From contig JBGUJG010000130.1 of the NCBI GenBank assembly GCA_045113695.1, positions 1 to 64,000 of the forward strand: DNA of 64,000 nt, read 5' to 3'. Made by a program: the position numbers and the translations under genes. Positions 1-5,679 of this stretch are shown here, piece by piece. The DNA is from UBA4246 sp045113695 (GTDB lineage Bacteria; Bacillota; Clostridia; Christensenellales; Aristaeellaceae). Position 1 is the stretch's first letter, and each line of letters opens with the position of its first letter. A model generated the notes under the pieces. The model worked only from the letters and a program-made list of their open reading frames with translations, did not search any database and was not told where the DNA came from.

Positions 1-35
1 GGCAATAGGTGCAGGCCCTGGGAGAAAACTGATCA

Positions 36-195
36 GAGTGAGGAGTTAGGAGCGGCCGCTCCCTGCGGTCGCTGTAGCGGCGGCCCCTAGGCCGCCACTG
101 AGTGAGGAGTGAGGAGTGACCGTTCGCTCCGCTCACTTAGTGAGAAGTTAATAGTTGACCAATTTTCAACTCCTAACTCCTCATTCCTCACTCGC
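36..195. repeat. Heptad-repeat palindromic intergenic element (copy A)
   Basis: The left arm at 36-52 reads as 7-bp units GAGTGAG-GAGTTAG-GAG. An inner block at 100-120 is three units of GAGTGAG type. The right arm at 168-195 is four units in inverted orientation (AACTCCT type). Between them are short palindromes, including AGCGGCCGCT at 51-60 and CTCAC-TTA-GTGAG near 134-146. The arms can fold back on each other. The right arm forms the last codons and the TGA stop of the pseudouridine kinase gene. It looks like a non-coding REP or MITE-like element; no transposase is nearby. Confidence 0.55.
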
Positions 196-1140
196 TCTGC
201 CTGCTGCCTGTTCCCCGACGCCCATAACCCTGAAGACCTCCTCGGGACACATGGCCTCATTCACCGTTTCTTCCCCCATCACGGCGACCGCAGCCGCAGC
301 GGAAGCGAAGCGGGCAGACTCTTTGAGCCCGTACCCGTGCAAATGGCTCCAGACCAGGCCGGCCAGATAAGCGTCTCCCGCACCGGTCATGTTCCGCGCG
401 TCGACCGGATAGCAGGGAAAATGCAGGGACTCTGTCCGGTCCGCCGCGTACACCCCGCGGCTGCCCAGGGAAATATGGACCCGGGAAAGCCCGCGGCCCA
501 GCAGGGCTTCCGCCGCGGCCTTCAGATCCTGCTCCGTCCGGATGCTCAGCCCGCTCAGCAGTTCCGCCTCCAGGCGGTTGGGCTTGAGGGTGTGCAGCCG
601 CCCGAGAATTCCCTTCAGTTTTTCAGCCTTTGCGATGGAAACCGGGTCGGCAAACAGGGGGGACATGCAGTGATCCGAAAGCCACCGGATGCTTTCCTCA
701 GGAATGTTGGCATCCACCACGACCGCGCCCGCCCCGTTCAGCAGTTTTTCATGCTGGGCCAGGTATTCCGGCGTGATTTCAGCGCAGATCCCCATATCGG
801 AGACGGCGGTCTGCATCTCCCCCATTTCGTCGGCGATGTACAGATAGACCGACGTGGAAGCGCCGCGGATCCGCAGCGCGGACGACAGGTCGATGCCGGC
901 GCCTTCGCAGACCCGGACGATCTGCCCGCCCGCCTCATCCCAACCGAAGGCGGTCAGGAAATGAACCAGCACCCGGAGGAGGGCAAGATTCCGGGCGATG
1001 TTCTGCCCGACCCCGCCGATACCCATGCGAACGGTCCCCGGATTGGAATCATGGCCGCGCAGGGGCCTGAACGGGATGCCGCCGATATCCAGGTTGACCC
1101 CGCCGATCACGACGGCATAGCTTCCGGCGCTCTGGCTCAT
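181..1140 (-). CDS. psuK: Pseudouridine kinase (PfkB family)
   Basis: This 319-residue PfkB-type sugar kinase phosphorylates pseudouridine at the ribose 5'-OH, the first step of pseudouridine salvage before PsuG cleaves the C-C bond. It shows the PsuK-type DSNPG and GGVGQNIARNLALL stretch near the N-terminus, ITPEYLAQH, HTLKPNRLEAELLSG in the middle, and the C-terminal GAGD anion hole with catalytic Asp in NMTGAGDAY. The start at 1140 is chosen because GGAGGAG lies 5 nt upstream; an open frame extends 36 nt further but has no ribosome site. No psuG is seen, although the window ends just downstream. The last codons (SEE-stop) lie in the heptad repeat, so the C-terminal tail may have been reshaped by it. 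PsuK is preferred over ribokinase because of these signature stretches. Confidence 0.82.
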   Translation of the reverse strand: MSQSAGSYAVVIGGVNLDIGGIPFRPLRGHDSNPGTVRMGIGGVGQNIARNLALLRVLVHFLTAFGWDEAGGQIVRVCEGAGIDLSSALRIRGASTSVYLYIADEMGEMQTAVSDMGICAEITPEYLAQHEKLLNGAGAVVVDANIPEESIRWLSDHCMSPLFADPVSIAKAEKLKGILGRLHTLKPNRLEAELLSGLSIRTEQDLKAAAEALLGRGLSRVHISLGSRGVYAADRTESLHFPCYPVDARNMTGAGDAYLAGLVWSHLHGYGLKESARFASAAAAVAVMGEETVNEAMCPEEVFRVMGVGEQAAGRASEE

Positions 1141-1193
1141 GTTTCTCCTCCGTTCAGGCGGCCGCCATGCGCGCATGGGCCCGCCGAAAGTGC

Positions 1194-1222
1194 TTGCATT
1201 TCCCTTCCGGCTCCGTTATACT
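1194..1222 (+). promoter_or_regulatory. Sigma-A-type promoter for the HAD-IB gene
   Basis: TTGCAT (1194-1199), a 17-bp spacer and TATACT (1217-1222) lie about 37 nt upstream of the ATG at 1259. Both hexamers are near consensus. Confidence 0.6.
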
Positions 1223-1258
1223 CAGGTTGCATGAAAAGCGCGGGAAGCGGGTGAGGGA

Positions 1259-1891
1259 ATGACGCTGGCCATCTTTGATTTTGACGGGACGATGATCCGG
1301 GGGGACAGCGTCGTCGCCTATCTTTTATTCGCGCGGAAAAAAGGGCTTCTTTCTGCCGGCCGCCTGGTCCGGGCCGGCCTCTCCGCCTGCCTGTTCCGCC
1401 TGGGGCTGACGGACGCGGGACGCGCCAAATCAGCCGCCCTGGCCTTCCGGAAGGATGTGCCCGCGGAAAAGCTGGACAGCCTGGACCGGGCCTTCGCCCG
1501 GGACCTCTGCCAAAGGGTCTATCCGGACGCCCTGGCCGCCATGAACGAACGGAAGCGTCAGGGGGATACGGTGATCCTGCTGACCGCCTCCACGGACCAC
1601 TATATGCATTTCGTAGCGGAAGGGCTGCCGGCCGACCGGCTGATCTGTTCCGTAACGGACAGAAACGGGCGGGTACTGCGCAACCTCCGGGGCAGCGAAA
1701 AAACCGCTGCCCTGAACGAATACATTGCTTCCCTGCCCGAAGAGCCGGATCTTTCCGCTTCCTGCGCCTTCGGGGATTCCGCGTCCGACCTGCCGCTGCT
1801 GCGGCTGACCGGACACCCGTTTCTGGTCAACCCCGGCCGGAAAGCCCTGAAGCGAGCCGGAGGGACGGTGCCCGTCCTTCACTGGCAATAG
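1259..1891 (+). CDS. HAD-IB family phosphatase (SerB/PGPase-like)
   Basis: This 210-residue haloacid dehalogenase hydrolase is of the HAD-IB type, which includes phosphoserine phosphatases and related small-molecule phosphatases. Motif I is DFDGT with nucleophile Asp7 and acid/base Asp9. A C1-type helical cap follows, then motif II (LLTAST), a lysine-containing motif III and motif IV GDSASDLPLL. It is a single-domain cytosolic protein of typical length. The substrate cannot be read from the sequence. It is monocistronic, under the TTGCAT/TATACT promoter upstream, and converges on the minus-strand operon that follows. The ribosome site (GTGAGGGA) is weak. Confidence 0.75.
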   Translation: MTLAIFDFDGTMIRGDSVVAYLLFARKKGLLSAGRLVRAGLSACLFRLGLTDAGRAKSAALAFRKDVPAEKLDSLDRAFARDLCQRVYPDALAAMNERKRQGDTVILLTASTDHYMHFVAEGLPADRLICSVTDRNGRVLRNLRGSEKTAALNEYIASLPEEPDLSASCAFGDSASDLPLLRLTGHPFLVNPGRKALKRAGGTVPVLHWQ

Positions 1892-1911
1892 CGGCTTTTT
1901 GCCTGCTCGGA

Positions 1912-2028
1912 TCAGCCGAAGAAACCGAAAATCGCCGCCACGCTGGAGAGAATCAGCAGCGCGGCCAGGACGATGCAGAGCACGCGGGTCATCGTTTTGC
2001 GGCGGTTGTTCTGTTTGGTTCCGGACAT
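1912..2028 (-). CDS. 38-residue single-pass membrane micropeptide
   Basis: A short frame encodes a basic N-terminus (SGTKQNNRRKTMTR) followed by one hydrophobic helix (residues about 16-37) ending in FGFFG. GAGGAGG sits 7 nt before the ATG at 2028, a very strong start signal for such a small gene. It lies 20 nt downstream of the TSCPD gene and is probably the last gene of the NUDIX-GNAT-TSCPD operon. Tiny basic-plus-one-helix proteins are frequent in Clostridia, but I know no function for them. The expected topology is N-terminus inside. Confidence 0.7.
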   Translation of the reverse strand: MSGTKQNNRRKTMTRVLCIVLAALLILSSVAAIFGFFG

Positions 2029-2048
2029 ACATATGCCTCCTCAGCGCG

Positions 2049-2303
2049 TTACTGCGCGCTTTTTTGTTTCCATTCGTCGATGGCGCGGGACAGCTGATCC
2101 GGGCAGGAAGTATTTCCCCTGCAGGGAATGCCGCGCAGCGTGTCGCGGACCTCGTCCGCGTCCCGGCCGATGACCATCCGGGCCAGGCCGGCGGTATTGC
2201 CCTTGCATCCCTGAATGAACCTGCAATGGGTGATCTTGTTGTCGCCGTCAATCTCCAGCTCGATCGCGACCGAGCAGGTGCCTCTCGTTTTATACGTGAA
2301 CAT
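2049..2303 (-). CDS. TSCPD-domain protein (TIGR03905 family)
   Basis: This 84-residue protein matches the small free-standing TSCPD family. It shows the cysteine motifs GCKGNT near residue 33 and CRGNTSCPDQL near residue 61, which would suit metal binding. The same domain occurs at the C-terminus of some ribonucleotide reductases, but the stand-alone family has no assigned reaction. AAGGAGG precedes the ATG at 2303 by 6 nt. Its start lies inside the last codons of the GNAT gene (14-nt overlap), so the two are probably translationally coupled. Confidence 0.8.
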   Translation of the reverse strand: MFTYKTRGTCSVAIELEIDGDNKITHCRFIQGCKGNTAGLARMVIGRDADEVRDTLRGIPCRGNTSCPDQLSRAIDEWKQKSAQ

Positions 2304-2934
2304 TGTGTTCCTCCTTCATCCGGAGCCAGTCCTCCCTCAGGACAGCCCACATGCGGACGTCCGAATAATGCCCTTTATTGTAAACCCTATGCCGGAGCGT
2401 CCCTTCCGGTTTCATCCCGGCTTTTTCCATCACCCGGCCTGAAGCGGGATTGTCTGTCTCGTGCACGGCTTCGACGCGGTGGAGCCCCAGGTCCTCAAAA
2501 GAAAACCGCAGCACCTCCGTCAGGGCCTCCGTCATCAGCCCCCGGTTCCAGCGGGACCGGGCCAGGCTGTAGCCGATCTCTGCCCAGCGGTGCTCCGGAT
2601 TCAGGCACATGAATCCGATCGTCCCGATCAGGCGGCCGGATTCCTTTTCCTCAATGCCGAAGGTGGCCGGGCAGCCCCTGCGGTACTGGCGGCGCAGTTC
2701 CTGAAGGAATGCCCGCGAATCCGAAAGGCTCTGATGAGCCGACCACAGCACGTGGCGGGAAACCTCCGGATCTTTCGCATAGGCGAACAGATCAGCCGCG
2801 TCCCCGCGGCGGACCTTGCGCAGGCGCAGCCTCGGCGTTTCCAGTTCAGGCAGGCGGCGGAACCGGTCGGAAAGATACAGGGGGCTCAGCCGTCCTTCCT
2901 CCCGGAGCGGAGCGGCCGTCAGAAAAGCGTCCAT
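2290..2934 (-). CDS. GNAT N-acetyltransferase (RimJ/RimL type)
   Basis: This 214-residue protein is of the RimJ/RimL-like acetyltransferase type that moves acetyl from acetyl-CoA to an amine. Signs of the fold are LETPRLRLRKVRRGDAADLF at the start of the domain (about residue 31), GTIGFMCL, the acetyl-CoA loop region RSRWNRGLMTEAL, and HRVEAVHETDNPASGRVMEK near the C-terminal end. About 30 residues precede the domain. The ATG overlaps the TGA of the upstream NUDIX gene (TGATG), indicating translational coupling. The substrate is unknown; protein N-terminal, antibiotic or small-amine acetylation are all possible. Confidence 0.8.
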   Translation of the reverse strand: MDAFLTAAPLREEGRLSPLYLSDRFRRLPELETPRLRLRKVRRGDAADLFAYAKDPEVSRHVLWSAHQSLSDSRAFLQELRRQYRRGCPATFGIEEKESGRLIGTIGFMCLNPEHRWAEIGYSLARSRWNRGLMTEALTEVLRFSFEDLGLHRVEAVHETDNPASGRVMEKAGMKPEGTLRHRVYNKGHYSDVRMWAVLREDWLRMKEEHNVHV

Positions 2935-3491
2935 CAGGCTTTGCCGCCGCGCAGGGCCCGGTCGGCCAGCAGGATCCCGGCGACCGTCTTCAGGTCAAAC
3001 AGTTCCCCGTCTTCCACCATCCGCACCGCTTCGCTGAAGGGCAGCTTTTTCAGGAACAGAAATTCGTCCGGATCCGTGTGCGCTTCGTGCTGGCTCAGGC
3101 CCGTCGCCAGGTAAATGGCGATCTTTTCGGTGCAGAAGCCAGGGGTGGTAACCACGCTGCTGAGCAGACGCCAGTGTTCGGCGTTCAGGCCGGTCTCCTC
3201 TTCCAGCTCCCGTTTCGCGCACAGGAAGGGATCCTCGCCCGGAGCGTCCAGCTTGCCCGCGGGGATTTCCCAGGTCATTTTGTCGATCGCGACGCGGTGC
3301 TGACGGACCAGGGTGATGTTCCCCTCCGCGTCCACCGGCACGACGGCGGCCGCGCCGACATGCTTGACGATCTCACGCGCGGCGGTGCCGCCGTTGGGCA
3401 GCCGCACCTCCCACGTTTCCAGGTGCACCACCTTGCCGTCGAAAACGGTTTTCCCGCTCAGGTATTCTTCCCTCAAAAGCGCGTCATCCAT
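2934..3491 (-). CDS. NUDIX hydrolase, ADP-ribose pyrophosphatase type
   Basis: This 185-residue hydrolase is of the NudF/ADP-ribose pyrophosphatase type, cleaving ADP-ribose to AMP and ribose 5-phosphate. The Nudix box appears as GKLDAPGEDP and CAKRELEEETGL, preceded by VRQHRVAIDKMTWEIPAG, which is typical of ADP-ribose hydrolases. The frame is open well upstream, but the ATG at 3491 is preferred: it has GAGGGGA upstream and the family-like N-terminus (LREEYLSGKTVFDGKVVHL) begins there. It is the first gene of an operon with the GNAT, TSCPD and micropeptide genes. Confidence 0.85.
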   Translation of the reverse strand: MDDALLREEYLSGKTVFDGKVVHLETWEVRLPNGGTAAREIVKHVGAAAVVPVDAEGNITLVRQHRVAIDKMTWEIPAGKLDAPGEDPFLCAKRELEEETGLNAEHWRLLSSVVTTPGFCTEKIAIYLATGLSQHEAHTDPDEFLFLKKLPFSEAVRMVEDGELFDLKTVAGILLADRALRGGKA

Positions 3492-3783
3492 AAAAGTTTC
3501 CCCTCTTTCCGCCGCAGCCGCCGGGTCAGGGCAGCAAGCAGCTGAACATATTTTATTCGCCGCGGAAGCAGAAAAATCCTGCCCGGAAAGAAAATTTGCT
3601 TCCTCCGGAGCAGGCTTCCGCCTGTCCGGCAGGAAATACCAGATCAGGGGAAACGAATCGTCATTTCCGTCTTCCGGAAACTGCCGTTTCATGGTATATT
3701 GTTGGCAGGCCTTCGGCATGGGCGGGAACATCCGCTCCCCTGCCGGCGGCTGATCAGAATACAGAACAGGATGTGCTGCGCTG

Positions 3784-4383
3784 ATGAAACTCTATGTTGA
3801 TTTTGACGACTGCCTGTGCGAGACCGGAAGGGCTTTTGCCGGAATGGCTTCCGAACTGTTCGGGAAACAGGTTCCTTACGAAGAGATGCGCTGTTTCAAC
3901 CTCCAGCAGGCCTTTGGCCTGACGGACGAACAGTATGACCGGCTGCTGATCAGGGGCCACGAGCCGGAGGTGCTCCTGTCTTTTGAAGAGACGACGGGCG
4001 CGTCGGCGGTCCTCAATGAATGGATCGCCCGCGGCCATGAGGTGTCCGTGATCACCGGCCGCCCGTATCATTCCTTCGAGCCGTCCCGCGCATGGCTGGA
4101 CCGGCACGGGCTTTCGCAGGTGCCGCTGTACTGTTTTGACAAATACGGCCGGGAAAACCTGATCCGGAACAGTGAATTCAGCCTGAAGCCCGATGATTTT
4201 TATAAAATGAAATTCGATTTCGCCGTGGAAGACTCTCCTTCCGCGTTCCGGTTTTTCGGTCATCTGCCAAAGCTTCAGGTGCTGGTCTTCGACCGGCCTT
4301 GGAACAGGGACGCCGTCTTTCCTGGCGGCAACTACCAAAGATGCTTTGACTGGAAGGGCATCCGGAAGATCCTGATCGGATAA
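3784..4383 (+). CDS. HAD hydrolase, 5'(3')-deoxyribonucleotidase-like (NT5C family)
   Basis: This 199-residue protein starts with VDFDDCLCETG, the NT5C-type form of HAD motif I. Later come VITGRPYHSF (motif II region), a lysine in KPDDFYKMKFDF and AVEDSPSAF (motif IV). The layout and length match bacterial NT5C-like nucleotidases that dephosphorylate (deoxy)nucleoside monophosphates; the actual substrate is uncertain. It is monocistronic and convergent with the HD gene that follows. The ribosome site is weak (AGGA far upstream). Confidence 0.7.
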   Translation: MKLYVDFDDCLCETGRAFAGMASELFGKQVPYEEMRCFNLQQAFGLTDEQYDRLLIRGHEPEVLLSFEETTGASAVLNEWIARGHEVSVITGRPYHSFEPSRAWLDRHGLSQVPLYCFDKYGRENLIRNSEFSLKPDDFYKMKFDFAVEDSPSAFRFFGHLPKLQVLVFDRPWNRDAVFPGGNYQRCFDWKGIRKILIG

Positions 4384-4392
4384 CTTGGCCTT

Positions 4393-4410
4393 CCGGGAAC
4401 GGCTTCCCGG
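4393..4410. terminator. Hairpin between convergent genes
   Basis: CCGGGAA-CGGC-TTCCCGG is a perfect 7-bp stem lying between the two convergent stop codons. There is no clear U-tract on either strand, so it may be only a weak bidirectional terminator. Confidence 0.3.
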
Positions 4411-4902
4411 TCATTCCAGACTGCCAATTGCTTTCAGCAGCCGTTTCCCGCTTTCCGTTTTCATGACCGTGCGCATGAAGTTTTCCCTGTTTTGCCTGCT
4501 GTACCCGTTTTCCGTCGCGTTGGCGATATAGTCCGCTTCGACCAGGATCTGCCAATCGGCGCCGTCGATCCCTTTGAGGGTATGATGATGCCCGGCCAGG
4601 AACGCGGCGCGGCTGATCTGCTCTTCCGTCAGCCCGGTACCGGAAAGGAAAGCCCGTACCAACGGAACGCCCTCTTTTTCCTGAAGCTTCCCGTCCGTGC
4701 AGCCGTACTTTTCCCTGCAAAGCGGGCAGGCGATGTCATGGGTGATGGCGGCAATCTCCAGGATGAACTGCGTTTCCGGGTCCACCCCCTCCAGTTCCCC
4801 GATGGTCTTTGCATATGTCCACACCCGGATCAGGTGGTCGATATCGTGGATATTTCCCCTGGAATAAGCGATCATCTTTTCCATGATCTGCGCAATCGTC
4901 AC
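4411..4902 (-). CDS. HD-domain phosphohydrolase
   Basis: This 163-residue HD-superfamily protein shows the metal-binding pattern: NIHDIDHLIRV near residue 17, AAITHDIACP (the HD dyad), LAGHHHTLKG, and a final VEADYIANA carrying the last Asp. Such small HD proteins are usually metal-dependent phosphohydrolases acting on nucleotides or related esters; the substrate here is unknown. The start is GTG at 4902 with AGGAGGA 8 nt upstream. It appears monocistronic with an extended -10 promoter upstream. Confidence 0.75.
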   Translation of the reverse strand: MTIAQIMEKMIAYSRGNIHDIDHLIRVWTYAKTIGELEGVDPETQFILEIAAITHDIACPLCREKYGCTDGKLQEKEGVPLVRAFLSGTGLTEEQISRAAFLAGHHHTLKGIDGADWQILVEADYIANATENGYSRQNRENFMRTVMKTESGKRLLKAIGSLE

Positions 4903-4958
4903 GGCGCTGTCCTCCTCTTTCAGATCAGCTGAAGTGCCTGCGCATATCAGCTGACCGG

Positions 4959-4967
4959 AGTATATCA
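4959..4967 (-). promoter_or_regulatory. Extended -10 element for the HD gene
   Basis: On the minus strand TGATATACT is an extended -10 box (TGn plus TATACT) about 57 nt upstream of the GTG start at 4902. There is no convincing -35. Confidence 0.4.
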
Positions 4968-5083
4968 GGTTTTCTTCCGACTGGGAAGAAGCAAATCCGG
5001 GCTGTCCGGTTCCTCTTTTTCGGAAAACCCCATCACCGGTCCCTGAAAGTCATCCTCTGCGTGAACAAAAGCATAAGCATGTG

Positions 5084-5112
5084 AAAAGCGGCATGGACTT
5101 TTTCCATGCCGC
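5084..5112 (-). terminator. Intrinsic terminator of the candidate ncRNA
   Basis: On the minus strand GCGGCATGGA-AAAAG-TCCATGCCGC forms a perfect 10-bp stem followed by TTTT. Confidence 0.75.
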
Positions 5113-5500
5113 GTTGTTATCACTTGGTATTCAATTGTTCATCCTTTGGGAATCAGGCTTTGGTTCACGGTTCCTCGAGGGTCTTCAGCAAATTTGGAAT
5201 TTGGGAGACGCTTTGCTGTTCCCCGCCTGACGGCCATAGATGCGCTATTCCCCTACCGCCTTTGCGGTTTGTGATCGGGGGAATTTCCCGGGCGTTCGGT
5301 GGGTTTGCCTGACTTTCTGACACATCGTCATTCTGCGCTTGATTTATCTATCTTCTGTGATTCGCGCTTCACTGTTTTTTATATCTTCAGGCTTTTCCCC
5401 GGGCGAACAGCGCCGGGAGAGACAGTATCGTTTCTACATCGTACACTGGAATCGCCCCTTTCCGCCTTGTCTGGCTTTGTTGAACCCTTTCCTTTGATCC
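5084..5500 (-). ncRNA. Candidate structured non-coding RNA (about 415 nt), family unknown
   Basis: Inside the 777-nt gene-free stretch from 4903 to 5679, a consensus promoter (5507-5536) and an intrinsic terminator (5084-5112) delimit a transcript without a credible ORF. The predicted RNA has several hairpins. One is ACCGC-AAAG-GCGGT (5242-5255 region) enclosed by CCCC/GGGG. Another is CAGCAAA paired with TTTGCTG (5180-5220 region). There is also a self-complementary GGGAAATTCCC near 5280 and a near-perfect CCCGGCG/CGCCCGGG stem near 5400-5420. I compared it by eye with RNase P RNA, tmRNA, SRP RNA and 6S RNA and did not find their signature sequences. Length and architecture suit a stand-alone structured RNA, but the identity is unknown. 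Confidence 0.55.
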
Positions 5501-5506
5501 GATTGA

Positions 5507-5536
5507 AGTATACCACGAACCCATTGATTCTGTCAA
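5507..5536 (-). promoter_or_regulatory. Strong sigma-A promoter of the candidate ncRNA
   Basis: On the minus strand TTGACA (5531-5536), an 18-bp spacer and TATACT (5507-5512) are followed by no ribosome site or start codon in a sensible position. It lies in AT-rich DNA about 145 nt downstream of the GH2 stop codon. Confidence 0.75.
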
Positions 5537-5679
5537 TACCTTTTTTGTGATTTTTGGAAAAAATTTTTCCGGATTTTACTTTGCGCTTTCTGCCGGCTTT
5601 TCTGTGTGAAATGTTGCCCTCAGGCACCGAATGCCGGCCGACAACCCCTGCTGTCCAGTACACGGTACCCGCTGTTTGA

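Noticed and set aside
109..1254. Plus-strand frame across the psuK region
   Set aside because: psuK on the minus strand has strong family signatures and GGAGGAG; the plus frame starts inside the repeat element.
2934..3731. Longer NUDIX protein with about 80 extra N-terminal residues
   Set aside because: The extension does not resemble the family, and ATG 3491 has a ribosome site at suitable distance.
5106..5312. Possible 68-codon protein on the plus strand in the same gap
   Set aside because: No start signal or homology-like features; it lies antisense to the structured transcript.
5084..5500. Identification of the candidate RNA as RNase P RNA, tmRNA, SRP RNA or 6S RNA
   Set aside because: GAGGAAAGTCC and the ACAGAA...GGCTTA end (RNase P), GGTTTCGAC and tag codons (tmRNA), and the SRP tetraloop/Alu signatures were not found; the length of about 415 nt does not suit 6S RNA. 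Single short similarities seemed accidental.
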